Origin: Mesorhizobium sp. M1D.F.Ca.ET.043.01.1.1
Lineage (GTDB): Bacteria; Pseudomonadota; Alphaproteobacteria; Rhizobiales; Rhizobiaceae
Direction of reading: 5' to 3'
DNA length: 64,000 nucleotides
Assembly (NCBI RefSeq): GCF_003952385.1
Contig: NZ_CP034444.1
Span: 6,089,001 to 6,153,000, forward strand
Below the pieces are notes generated by a model. The model did not search any database. It was not told where the DNA came from and saw only the letters and a list, made by a program, of their open reading frames with translations. The stretch's first letter is position 1. Each line of letters begins with the position of its first letter. The translations under genes and the position numbers were made by a program. This document shows, piece by piece, positions 40,142 through 48,415 of this stretch.

Positions 40142-41142
40142 TGTTGCCCTCCCTCCATCTTGCTTTCGGTCGCTGCGGTGCAGGTGCTGGCGAGATCGGC
40201 AAGATGCGATTTCCAGATCTCGGACTGGTCGTTGCTGTAGAGCTTGTCGAGAGATCCTTCGCCCTTCAGCGTGTCGAGCATGCAGCCACAATAGCTGGAA
40301 CAGAACTTCGTGTCCTGCTGCTGTTCACACTGCGCCTGGCAAGCCGGCAGGAAGCCGGCGTCCTTGTCCTGCGGCGTGGCGGGCATGGCCTGCGAAAGCA
40401 GCCAGACCGAGCCGAACAGCAGCGGCTGATGGATGAGGTAGAAGGCGAGGCTGTGCCGGCCGATGAAGGTCAGCGGATTCGACCAGCGGCCGGGCATCCA
40501 GGTTCCCAGCCGGGCGAGAAGACCGGAGGCTGAAGCGAGCTTGACGACCGCGATGCCTGCGAGCACCGCGCCGAACCATGGAAACAGCGGCACATAGTCG
40601 TTGGAGCGCGGGTTGGTCGCCGACAATCCGACCCACCACAGCGCCGGATGGTCGAAGACTTCCGATCGCAGATAGTAGGGTGCTGCAATCACGGCTGCCG
40701 CGACGATCGCCGTCAGCAGTGCCGGCAGCCTGAGGAAGGCAAGGCCGAGCAGGCTCGCCAGCGCGATCTCGTGCAGGATGCCGAAGAAGATGAAGCCGTC
40801 CGGCGTCGCGATGTAGGTGATGGCCGAGATGGCGATCGCCGCCACGGCGACCATGGCAAAACGCTTCCAGAAGCTCGGCCAGCGGATCTGGCGGCCATGC
40901 GCCAGGAACAGGCTGACGCCGACCAGGAACAGGAAGGTCGAGGCGATGCAGCGCGCGTAGAGCTTCCACCAGCCGAAAGCGGTTAGCCCCGGCGTGGTGT
41001 AGCCGAAATTCTCGAGATCCCAGGTGAAGTGGTAGCTCGCCATCGCGATCAGCGCGATTCCGCGCAGGATATCGAAGGCGACGATGCGGCTGTGTTTCGG
41101 CGCGTCCTGAGCGGCTTCGCTCGTCGTTTGAAGGCTCATCAT
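40138..41142 (-). CDS. DUF1624 / heparan-alpha-glucosaminide acetyltransferase-like membrane protein
   Basis: 334 aa, about eight hydrophobic helices. It begins RIVAFDILRGIALIAMASYH with the early membrane His typical of the acyltransferase-like DUF1624 family, and ends the helix part with GRHSLAFYLIHQPLL. A soluble Cys-rich C-terminal tail follows (CQAQCEQQQDTKFCSSYCGC), which is uncommon and could be disulfide-bonded or bind metal. ATG 41142, with GCGAG upstream. Activity unknown. Confidence 0.82.
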   Translation of the reverse strand: MMSLQTTSEAAQDAPKHSRIVAFDILRGIALIAMASYHFTWDLENFGYTTPGLTAFGWWKLYARCIASTFLFLVGVSLFLAHGRQIRWPSFWKRFAMVAVAAIAISAITYIATPDGFIFFGILHEIALASLLGLAFLRLPALLTAIVAAAVIAAPYYLRSEVFDHPALWWVGLSATNPRSNDYVPLFPWFGAVLAGIAVVKLASASGLLARLGTWMPGRWSNPLTFIGRHSLAFYLIHQPLLFGSVWLLSQAMPATPQDKDAGFLPACQAQCEQQQDTKFCSSYCGCMLDTLKGEGSLDKLYSNDQSEIWKSHLADLASTCTAATESKMEGGQQ

Positions 41143-41362
41143 CTCGCATTCCGATTCAGTCGTGCCAAACGACTATCACGGTTCTGGCCAACAACAGAGG
41201 GCGGATCGGCGGCTGCCATTCCGGCGGCATGGCAAGCCGCTTTAGGCCAGCGGCGGAAAGCCTTTGACCGGCTTCGCTTTTCGGCTTCTCGGAGTCGATT
41301 TCCTGCTACCGGTCCGCCACTGGTCCGGCCAGATTGGCGGGCGATTCACTTTCGGAGGGCCG

Positions 41363-42562
41363 ATGTCCACCCATGTGCGCCATCCGATCTGGCTTCCGGC
41401 CCTGAGGCCCGCCGATGCGCGCACCTTCGCCTCGCTCTACGCGGTCGAATCGTTTGCCCGCGCCACGATCTCGAGCGTCATCCCGATCCAGGCTTACGAA
41501 ATCCTGCACAGCGAGCAGATCGTCTCGATCCTCTACACCGTCGTGTCGCTGCTCGGGCTTTCGGTGACATTGTTCATGCCGATGCTGATCCGCCGCTTCG
41601 CGCGGCGCTGGGTCTATACGGCCGGCTGCCTGATGCTGGCGATCGGCTCGGTGTTCTTCGTCACCCACACGCTGCCGGGGCAGCTCGCCGGCATGCTTTG
41701 CCGTGTCATGGGGGCGAGCGCGCTGTCGATCACGCTCAACCTCTACATCATGGACCACATCCGCAAGGCCGACTTCATGCAGGCGGAATCGCTGCGCATG
41801 GCGTGGTCGATGTTCGCCTGGACCGGCGGGCCGACGCTGGGCATCTTCCTCTATACCCGATTCGGCATCTATGCCGCGCATGGCGCGGTCGTGGCGTTTG
41901 CGCTGGCGCTGCTTGCGCTGTTCTGGACCTACCGGCTGGGCGATAACCCGTCGATCCGCCCCGGCAAGAGCCGTCCGGCCAATCCGCTTGCCAATATCGG
42001 CCGCTTCATCGCGCAGCCGCGGCTCAGGCTCGCCTGGCTGATCGCCTTCGGCCGCTCCTGCTTCTGGACGACCTTCTTCGTCTATGGCCCGCTTTTCATG
42101 GTGATCACCGGCGAGGGCAAGCTTGCCGGCGGGCTGCTGGTGTCGGCAGGCAATGCGCTGCTGTTCATGGCGATCTTCTGGGGCAGGGCGGGCAAGCGCT
42201 TCGGTGGCAGACGCACCATGACCTTCGCCTATTTCGCCATGGCGGCAATGCTTTTTGCCGCGGGCGGCGTCGGCCAAGCCGCGCCGCTGCTCACGGCCGC
42301 GTTCCTGCTCTGCGGCGCGCTCTTTACGATTGCGCTCGACGCGCTGGGCTCGACCGCCTTCATGCGCTCGGTCCGTTCCTATGAGCGGGCGCAGATGGCG
42401 GCGGTCTACCGCACCTATCTCGACTTCTCCGAGCTGACACCGCCGCTGGTCTATTCGGTGGTGCTCACCTTCTTCGGCCTCGGCTCGGTCTTCGTCACGC
42501 TCGGCATACTGGCCGCCTTCTGCGGCTTCTTCACCTGGCGCTATCTGCCGAAGTCGTTTTGA
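41363..42562 (+). CDS. Major facilitator superfamily transporter
   Basis: 399 aa, about twelve hydrophobic helices split by a charged loop near the middle (GDNPSIRPGKSRPANPLANI). Typical MFS pieces are the basic loop LIRRFARRWVYTAG between helices 2 and 3 and GRAGKRFGGRRTMTFA between helices 8 and 9. Substrate cannot be told. CGGAGGG lies about 5 bases before ATG 41363 (MSTHVRHPIW), which fixes the start. Confidence 0.85.
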   Translation: MSTHVRHPIWLPALRPADARTFASLYAVESFARATISSVIPIQAYEILHSEQIVSILYTVVSLLGLSVTLFMPMLIRRFARRWVYTAGCLMLAIGSVFFVTHTLPGQLAGMLCRVMGASALSITLNLYIMDHIRKADFMQAESLRMAWSMFAWTGGPTLGIFLYTRFGIYAAHGAVVAFALALLALFWTYRLGDNPSIRPGKSRPANPLANIGRFIAQPRLRLAWLIAFGRSCFWTTFFVYGPLFMVITGEGKLAGGLLVSAGNALLFMAIFWGRAGKRFGGRRTMTFAYFAMAAMLFAAGGVGQAAPLLTAAFLLCGALFTIALDALGSTAFMRSVRSYERAQMAAVYRTYLDFSELTPPLVYSVVLTFFGLGSVFVTLGILAAFCGFFTWRYLPKSF

Positions 42563-42758
42563 TCAGCGAGCGGGCTGGTACGCTGCATCGCGCCTGCCCG
42601 CCCACTTGGATCCGGCTGCATCGGCTGTTCCCCCGCTCCCGACAGCCGGCACCCCGGACCAGGCCGTTGTGAATTGCGGGGCCATTGTGGTGTCCGGGGA
42701 CCGCCCTTAAGGTCGCTTGCCGATGCCGGCGCCTGCCGGCTGGCGAGGGCCGCAAAGC

Positions 42759-43445
42759 ATGTCTGCAAGAACGATGTCGCTTACCGAGGAACTGGTAGCT
42801 CGTTGCTTTCGCATCGTCGAAGACACCGGGCCCGATCCTAACGCCGCGCATCTGGATGACGCCGACTACGATGCGATGCTGGACATCCTGGAAGCGGAAC
42901 TCCCAGCTAGCGAGCCGCTCTGGCTGTTCGGCTATGGCTCGCTGATCTGGAAACCCGAGATCGAGCATGTCGAGGAGCGCGTCGCCGTGGCGCGCGGCTG
43001 GCATCGCTCTTTCTGCATGAAGATGACCCGCTGGCGCGGTACCAAACAGAGTCCGGGCCTGATGATGGCGCTGGATCGTGGCGGCCAATGCAAGGGCGTA
43101 GCATTCCGCCTGAACGGTGGCGACCGCCGGCGGGCTCTGGACAAGCTTTTCCGCCGCGAGATGACGCTGAAGCCAACCAGCTACCACCCCCGCCTGCTGC
43201 AGCTTGCAACCGACAAGGGGCCGTTGAAAGCGCTCGCCTTCGTCATCAATCGCAAGGGCACCACCTATGCCGGCCCGCTCGGCGAAAGCGAGGTGGTGGA
43301 AAGGCTGGCGACGTCCTGCGGCCATTGGGGTTCAGGCGCCGACTATCTCTACAACACCGTCAAGAATCTCGAAGCGCGCGGCATTCACGACGCCCATCTG
43401 TGGCGGCTGCAGCAGCTTGTCGCTGAAAGAATCGCCGCTTCCTAG
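42759..43445 (+). CDS. chaC: Glutathione-specific gamma-glutamylcyclotransferase (ChaC family)
   Basis: 228 aa. ChaC enzymes split glutathione to 5-oxoproline and Cys-Gly. The substrate loop is LWLFGYGSLIWKPEIE and later family segments are RGTKQSPGLMMALDRGGQCK and GPLGESEVVERLA with a candidate catalytic Glu. The start is not certain: ATG 42759 has GAGGG about 9 bases before; ATG 42774 is an alternative. The 196-base gap to the MFS gene contains only short palindromic GC stretches. Confidence 0.88.
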   Translation: MSARTMSLTEELVARCFRIVEDTGPDPNAAHLDDADYDAMLDILEAELPASEPLWLFGYGSLIWKPEIEHVEERVAVARGWHRSFCMKMTRWRGTKQSPGLMMALDRGGQCKGVAFRLNGGDRRRALDKLFRREMTLKPTSYHPRLLQLATDKGPLKALAFVINRKGTTYAGPLGESEVVERLATSCGHWGSGADYLYNTVKNLEARGIHDAHLWRLQQLVAERIAAS

Positions 43446-43492
43446 CATGCGAATCCATGGCGCAATCGCGTTTGGCGATGACGGAAATTGGT

Positions 43493-43520
43493 TTGCCGCC
43501 TGCAGCGATTCTGCCTATAG
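43493..43520 (+). promoter_or_regulatory. Promoter of the riboswitch-controlled cbt/cob operon
   Basis: TTGCCG (43493-43498), a 16-base spacer, and CTATAG (43515-43520), near the rhizobial -10 CTATAT. The predicted start at about 43527 coincides with the 5' strand of the riboswitch P1 helix. Confidence 0.55.
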
Positions 43521-43526
43521 TCGGTG

Positions 43527-43706
43527 CCGTCGTCGGTTCCGTTTTTGGAGCCAAGAGGGAATGCGGTGAGGGTGAATTTCCTGCCCAAAGCCGTGGCTGC
43601 CCCCGCAACTGTGTGCGGTAGTCCTCTCCATAGACCACTGGGGATTTTTCCTCGGGAAGGTGGGGAAGGGCGCGGATCCGCGAGCCAGGAGACCTGCCGG
43701 CGACGG
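43527..43706 (+). promoter_or_regulatory. Cobalamin riboswitch
   Basis: The closing helix P1 is CCGTCGTCGG (43527-43536) with CCGGCGACGG (43697-43706), one mismatch. Conserved pieces appear in order: GGGAATGCGGTGAGG, GCTGCCCCCGCAACTGT, GACCACTGGGG and the B12-box-like AGCCAGGAGACCTGCC. Downstream, GCCCTC (43723-43728) and GAGGGC (43734-43739) form a hairpin just before AAAGGA (43741-43746) and the cbtB ATG, a plausible translational switch. High cobalamin should lower expression. Confidence 0.94.
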
Positions 43707-43752
43707 GAAAGTTGACTTCGATGCCCTCGGGTGGAGGGCGAAAGGACAAGAC

Positions 43753-43932
43753 ATGAATACCGCTTCCGTCTCTCTCGGCGCCTCCGTCTCCTCGCAGTCG
43801 CGCGTCATGCAGCTGGCTCTGGCCGCGCTGCTCGGCATTTTCGTCGTCGGCTTTGTCGGCTTTTCGCATATCGATGCGGTCCACAACGCTGCGCACGACT
43901 ATCGCCATTCGATGGCGTTTCCCTGCCACTGA
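43753..43932 (+). CDS. cbtB: Cobalt transporter subunit CbtB
   Basis: 59 aa, one membrane helix (about 21-40) followed by the His-rich end HIDAVHNAAHDYRHSMAFPC typical of CbtB, likely the cobalt-binding part. ATG 43753 is 6 bases after AAAGGA in the riboswitch expression platform. CbtA follows by 15 bases. CbtAB replaces other cobalt importers in B12-making alphaproteobacteria. Confidence 0.94.
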   Translation: MNTASVSLGASVSSQSRVMQLALAALLGIFVVGFVGFSHIDAVHNAAHDYRHSMAFPCH

Positions 43933-43947
43933 GGAAGGCCTTACACC

Positions 43948-44739
43948 ATGAATCTGTTTCGCAACGTCGTGTTCATCGCGGCGATCGCGGGGCTCGTGGC
44001 GGGCATCGCGCTCGCCTGCATGCAGGCCTATGCGACCGTGCCGCTGATCCTCAAGGCGGAAGTGTATGAAAAGGCAGGCGGCGGCCATCACCACGACCAT
44101 GCCGCCACAACCACCGACAACAATGCGATGAGTTCGGCCGCGCCGGCGGCGATGAGCAGCGCGGCTCCAGCGCCTGCCGACGCGGCAGCTCCGGCCGAGG
44201 ACGAAGGCTGGGCGCCGGCCGACGGCTTCGAGCGCTTCGCCTTCAACGTCGTCGCCAACATCGTCACCGGCATCGGTTTCGCGCTGATCCTGGTCGCGGT
44301 CTCGGAGTTTGCCGGTGGCATCGGCAATTGGCGTCAGGGAGTATTCTGGGGCCTTGCCGGTTTTGCCGTGTTCACTTTGGCGCCCGGCCTCGGCCTGCCG
44401 CCCGAACTGCCGGCGATGCCGGCGGCCGAGCTCCTGCCGCGCCAGATCTGGTGGATCTCGACTGTGGCTGCGACCGCCGCCGGACTTGGCCTGATCGCCT
44501 TTCGCAAGTCGCTGCCGCTGGCGATCCTCGGCGTCGCGTTGATCGTTGCTCCGCATATCGTCGGCGCGCCGCAGCCAGACAGCTTCGAGACGGCAATTCC
44601 GGAAGGGCTGCACCATCAGTTCGTGGTTGCCGTGACGCTCACCGACCTGGTGTTCTGGCTGGTGCTGGGCGCAGTTGTCGGCGTGGTGCGCGGCCGCTTC
44701 GCCGGCGCGGCGACCAGCCTGCGCGGCAGCTTTGCCTGA
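43948..44739 (+). CDS. cbtA: Cobalt transporter subunit CbtA
   Basis: 263 aa with five or six hydrophobic helices. After the first helix is the metal-binding-like segment GGGHHHDHAATT, then an Ala/Pro-rich linker, and later APGLGLPPELPAMPAAELLP and EGLHHQFVVAVTLTDLVFWL, all typical of CbtA. It acts with CbtB in cobalt uptake. Its 3' end overlaps the likely TTG start of cobU. Confidence 0.94.
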   Translation: MNLFRNVVFIAAIAGLVAGIALACMQAYATVPLILKAEVYEKAGGGHHHDHAATTTDNNAMSSAAPAAMSSAAPAPADAAAPAEDEGWAPADGFERFAFNVVANIVTGIGFALILVAVSEFAGGIGNWRQGVFWGLAGFAVFTLAPGLGLPPELPAMPAAELLPRQIWWISTVAATAAGLGLIAFRKSLPLAILGVALIVAPHIVGAPQPDSFETAIPEGLHHQFVVAVTLTDLVFWLVLGAVVGVVRGRFAGAATSLRGSFA

Positions 44740-45253
44740 TCGCGCCGAAGGTCGGCTGACCTTCATCATCGGCGGCGCGCGCTCCGGCAAGAGCGCGCAT
44801 GCCGAAACCCTGGTCACGGCAAGCCCGTCGCCCTGGGCCTATATCGCCACCGCGCAAGCCTATGACGACGAGATGCGCGAACGCATCGCGCTCCATCGCG
44901 CGCGGCGCGGCGAAGGCTGGGCGACCGTCGATGCGCCTCTCGACCTCACCGGCGCGATTGAGGCTTTGCCCGATCACCAGCCGGTGCTGATCGATTGCCT
45001 GACATTGTGGCTGACCAATCATATGCTGGCGGACCATGATCTCGAGGCCGAGTGCCGGCGGCTCTCGGATGTGCTGTCGCGGCCGCGCGGGCCCTGGTTC
45101 GTGGTGGCGAACGAGGTCGGGCTCGGCATCGTGCCGGACAATGCGCTGGCGCGCCGGTTCCGCGACGCCGCCGGCCGGCTCAACCAGCAGGTCGCGGCCG
45201 TCGCCGACAGCGTGCTGATGATGGTGGCGGGGCTGCCGCTCAAGGTGAAGTGA
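44732..45253 (+). CDS. cobU: Adenosylcobinamide kinase / adenosylcobinamide-phosphate guanylyltransferase
   Basis: 173 aa, the usual length of CobU/CobP. It phosphorylates adenosylcobinamide and adds GMP for nucleotide-loop assembly. Walker A GGARSGKS is near the N-terminus; ATAQAYDDEMRERIALHRAR and the signature NEVGLGIVPDNALARRFRDA are present. No ATG lies before Walker A; a TTG at 44732 overlapping the cbtA end gives the right length, with a GTG at 44675 as alternative. Confidence 0.93.
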   Translation: MPDRAEGRLTFIIGGARSGKSAHAETLVTASPSPWAYIATAQAYDDEMRERIALHRARRGEGWATVDAPLDLTGAIEALPDHQPVLIDCLTLWLTNHMLADHDLEAECRRLSDVLSRPRGPWFVVANEVGLGIVPDNALARRFRDAAGRLNQQVAAVADSVLMMVAGLPLKVK

Positions 45254-45254
45254 C

Positions 45255-45869
45255 ATGGCCGAAATCGACGATAAGGATGCCGAGCGCCATCGCGCCAAGA
45301 TGGCCAAGCGCAAGGCGGTGCAGGATGCCGAGGTGGCCGGCAAGACGATCGAGAAGGGACTGCTGATCGTCAACACCGGGCCGGGCAAGGGCAAGACCAC
45401 CGCCGCCTTTGGCCTGGCGCTCAGGATGCTCGGCTACGGCAAGCGCGTCGGCGTCGTCCAGTTCATCAAGGGCAAATGGCACACCGGCGAGAAGAACGCC
45501 TTCGCCGCTTTCGGCGATCGCGTGGTGTGGCATGCGATGGGCGAGGGCTTCACCTGGGAGACCCAGGACCTGAAGCGCGACATTGCCGCCGCCGAGGCCG
45601 CGTGGGCGAAGGCACTGGAGCTGATGGCCGATCCTTCGATCAGCCTCGTCGTGCTCGACGAGCTCAACATCGCGCTGCGCTATGACTATCTCGATCTCGA
45701 GAAGGTGGTTGCGGCGCTGAAGGCGCGTCGCGAGGATTTGCATGTCGTCGTCACCGGCCGCAACGCCAAGCCACCGCTCGTCGAGGCGGCGGATCTCGTC
45801 ACCGAGATGGGGCTGACCAAGCACCATTTCTCGGCGGGCGTGAAGGCGCAGCAGGGGATCGAGTTCTAG
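45255..45869 (+). CDS. cobO: Cob(I)yrinic acid a,c-diamide adenosyltransferase
   Basis: 204 aa, CobA/CobO/BtuR family. It transfers adenosyl from ATP to Co(I) corrinoids. The P-loop is VNTGPGKGKTTAAFG; other family segments are VGVVQFIKGKWHTGEK, LVVLDELNIALRYDYLD and VVTGRNAKPPLVEAADLVTE. It starts one base after the cobU stop. Its last four bases overlap the end of cobD on the other strand. Confidence 0.96.
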   Translation: MAEIDDKDAERHRAKMAKRKAVQDAEVAGKTIEKGLLIVNTGPGKGKTTAAFGLALRMLGYGKRVGVVQFIKGKWHTGEKNAFAAFGDRVVWHAMGEGFTWETQDLKRDIAAAEAAWAKALELMADPSISLVVLDELNIALRYDYLDLEKVVAALKARREDLHVVVTGRNAKPPLVEAADLVTEMGLTKHHFSAGVKAQQGIEF

Positions 45870-46855
45870 CCGCTGATCAAAATGGTCAGGTAGATCACGA
45901 CCGCCGACAGAACCCCGAACAGAGCGATCAACAGCCCGTCGGCGATCCGGTAGAGTTTCAACGCCTGCCTGATGTCGGTGCTCTCGGCCTCGCGCCGGCC
46001 GCCTTCGCCCATGAAGGCGTCCTCGACCATCTCGCCGCCATAGCTGCGCGGCCCGGCCAGGGACAATCCCAGCGCGCCGGCCATGGCGGCTTCCGGCCAG
46101 CCGGCATTGGGCGAACGGTGTTTCTTCGCGTCGCGCCGCATGACCTGCCAGGCGTTGCGAGGATCGGCGCCCTTGACCAGGAAGGCCGCGAGCACGATCA
46201 GCAGGCCGGTGAGCCGCGAGGCCGGCAGGTTGATCAGATCGTCGAATCGCGCGGCGGCGCGACCGAAGGCCTCGTGTTTGGGCGTACGATGACCGATCAT
46301 CGAATCGGCGGTGTTGGCGGCCTTGTACGCAGCCCCCCCGGCCAGCCCGCCGATGCCGGTCCAGAAGGCGGGCGCGACGATGCCGTCGGAGAAATTCTCG
46401 GCCAGGCTTTCGATCGCGGCACGGGCGATGCCTGCCTTGTCGAGCTTTTCCGGATCGCGGCCGACGATGCGCGAGACGGCGATGCGGCCGAGCGTCAGGC
46501 CACCGGTCTCCAGCGCGTCGGCAACATCCTCGACATGCTCCGCCAAGCTCTTCTGCGATAGCAGCGAAGATCCGAGTATGGCCGCGATAACCAGGCCGGA
46601 GGGGAAGATCAGCCAGAGCAGCACATGCAGCGTCAGGCCGATGGCGGCGGGCACCAGCAGGATGACGAGAAGCGCCTGGACGCCGCGACGGCGACGCAAT
46701 TCGTCGGAATCGGTCGCGCGGTTGAGCCTGCGATCGAGAAAGGATATCAGCCTGCCGATCCAGGTGACCGGATGGCCGATGGCGTTGAACAGCCAGTCCG
46801 GATAGCCAAGGATACGTTCAACGGCGAGTGACAGGAAAGCGATCAGGATCGACAT
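45866..46855 (-). CDS. cobD: Adenosylcobinamide-phosphate synthase (CbiB/CobD)
   Basis: 329 aa membrane protein. It joins aminopropanol phosphate, made by CobC, to adenosylcobyric acid. Family motifs are ERILGYPDWLFNAIGHPVTW, ESLAENFSDGIVAPAFW, AYKAANTADSMIGHRTPKHE and SPNAGWPEAAMAGALG. It is transcribed opposite to cobU-cobO and cobC. Its start codon (46855-46853) shares three bases with the cobC ATG (46854-46856) through the palindrome CATG. Confidence 0.95.
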   Translation of the reverse strand: MSILIAFLSLAVERILGYPDWLFNAIGHPVTWIGRLISFLDRRLNRATDSDELRRRRGVQALLVILLVPAAIGLTLHVLLWLIFPSGLVIAAILGSSLLSQKSLAEHVEDVADALETGGLTLGRIAVSRIVGRDPEKLDKAGIARAAIESLAENFSDGIVAPAFWTGIGGLAGGAAYKAANTADSMIGHRTPKHEAFGRAAARFDDLINLPASRLTGLLIVLAAFLVKGADPRNAWQVMRRDAKKHRSPNAGWPEAAMAGALGLSLAGPRSYGGEMVEDAFMGEGGRREAESTDIRQALKLYRIADGLLIALFGVLSAVVIYLTILISG

Positions 46856-47909
46856 GAAGCTTCTGGATGGAGCGATTGCTGCGGTGGATCACGGCGGATC
46901 CCTCGGCCGGGCGAGCGCGCTCTTCCCCCACGCGCCACGGCCTTTCGTCGATCTTTCGACAGGTATCAATCCGCACTCCTACCCGCTTTTCGATCTGCCC
47001 GCCACCGCCCTGTCGCGATTGCCGGAATCCGATCGGCTGCGCGAATTGGCCGAAATTGCGGCCAGAACCTATGGCGCGCCGTCGGCGGCGCATGTCGCGG
47101 CAGCACCGGGCACGCAGATCCTCCTGCCGCGCGTCGCTTCGCTGGTGGGGCCCGGCAAGGCGCTGGTGCTCGGTCCGACCTATGCAGAGCACGCCCGGGC
47201 CGCCGCGATCGCTGGCCATGCGGCTGCGGAGGTGAACGACTTCGAGGCGTTGGCGGACGCGCACCTTGCCGTGCTGGTCAACCCGAACAATCCGGATGGG
47301 CGGGTGATCGAAAGGGATCGCCTGCTCGGCCTTGCCGCGCGGCTGCGCAGGAAGGGCGGGCTGCTGGTCGTCGACGAAGCCTTCATGGATGTCGGCCCGA
47401 CCGAACACAGCTTGGCCAATGATGTCGGCGAGGGCGGCATCGTGGTGCTGCGCTCTTTCGGCAAGTTCTTCGGCCTCGCCGGCGTCAGGCTCGGTTTCGC
47501 GCTTACCGACACGCTGACTGCCGAGCGGCTGGAGGCGCAGCTTGGGCCGTGGGCCGTTGCCGGACCGGCGCTGGAATATGGCATTCGCGGGCTGTCCGAC
47601 ACCGAATGGCAAGCCGCCATGCGCAGACGCCTCGCTGAAGACGCCGGGCGGCTCGACGCATTGTTCGGCAAGGCCGAAGTGCCGGTTGCCAGCGGAACGA
47701 CACTGTTCCGCTATCTGTCTTTCACGGATGCCCCAACCCTGTTTTCGGCGCTAGGCGAACGTGGCATTCTGCTGCGCCATTTTGCCGGGCGGCCACAAGT
47801 CTTGCGAGCCGGCTTGCCGGGCAGCGAGGCCGAATGGCAGCGCCTCGAAAGCGCGCTCGCCGCCTGGGCCGCGCGGCGCAAGGATATGGGCAAGGAGTCC
47901 GGACGATGA
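46854..47909 (+). CDS. cobC: L-threonine-O-3-phosphate decarboxylase
   Basis: 351 aa, fold-type I PLP enzyme. It makes (R)-1-amino-2-propanol phosphate for the cobalamin side chain. Visible are VDLSTGINPHSYPL, VLVNPNNPDGRVIERDRL, LLVVDEAFMDVGP and the PLP lysine in VLRSFGKFFGLAGVRLGFAL. Adjacent divergent cobD uses its product. The start ATG overlaps that of cobD; a later start is not obvious. ATGA overlap with the phosphatase gene downstream. Confidence 0.94.
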   Translation: MKLLDGAIAAVDHGGSLGRASALFPHAPRPFVDLSTGINPHSYPLFDLPATALSRLPESDRLRELAEIAARTYGAPSAAHVAAAPGTQILLPRVASLVGPGKALVLGPTYAEHARAAAIAGHAAAEVNDFEALADAHLAVLVNPNNPDGRVIERDRLLGLAARLRRKGGLLVVDEAFMDVGPTEHSLANDVGEGGIVVLRSFGKFFGLAGVRLGFALTDTLTAERLEAQLGPWAVAGPALEYGIRGLSDTEWQAAMRRRLAEDAGRLDALFGKAEVPVASGTTLFRYLSFTDAPTLFSALGERGILLRHFAGRPQVLRAGLPGSEAEWQRLESALAAWAARRKDMGKESGR

Positions 47910-48415
47910 TCCATGTCTGTCCGCTGTCGAAGATCGAGGAGACTGTGGCGAGGACCGGCGCCGAGCATTTGCTTTCGCTGCTTGCGGCCGGCACCGACGT
48001 TGTCCGCCCGGCCTCGATCCTCGCGGAAAACCATCTGCATCTGGTCATGCATGACATCGCCGTCGCGCAGGACGGCATGACCATGCCGGGCGAAGAGCAT
48101 GTGCGCGCGCTTCTCGACTTCGCCTATCGCTGGGACCGGACCAAGCCGATGGTCGTGCACTGTTATGCCGGCATCAGCCGCTCGACGGCGTCCGCCTATA
48201 TCATTGCGGCGGCGCTGGCGCCCAAACGCGACGAGGTGGAACTGGCCAAGACGCTGCGTTTCCTGTCACCGTCGGCGACGCCCAATCCGCGGTTAATCGC
48301 CGTCGCCGACACCTTGCTTGGACGCGACGGCCGCATGATCGCGGCGATCGAGGCGATTGGGCGCGGCGCCGATGCCTTTGAAGGGACTCCCTTCGAGCTC
48401 GATATCCAGGCTTAA
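47906..48415 (+). CDS. Protein-tyrosine-phosphatase-like protein
   Basis: 169 aa. It has the CX5R phosphatase loop with C86 and R92 in VVHCYAGISRSTASAYI, preceded by HLHLVMHDI with a possible general-acid Asp. It resembles the conserved COG5350 group common in alphaproteobacteria. Start ATG 47906 overlaps the cobC stop, with AAGGAG upstream. The tie to cobalamin synthesis by operon is unexplained; it might remove a phosphate from an intermediate, but that is speculation. Confidence 0.82.
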   Translation: MIHVCPLSKIEETVARTGAEHLLSLLAAGTDVVRPASILAENHLHLVMHDIAVAQDGMTMPGEEHVRALLDFAYRWDRTKPMVVHCYAGISRSTASAYIIAAALAPKRDEVELAKTLRFLSPSATPNPRLIAVADTLLGRDGRMIAAIEAIGRGADAFEGTPFELDIQA

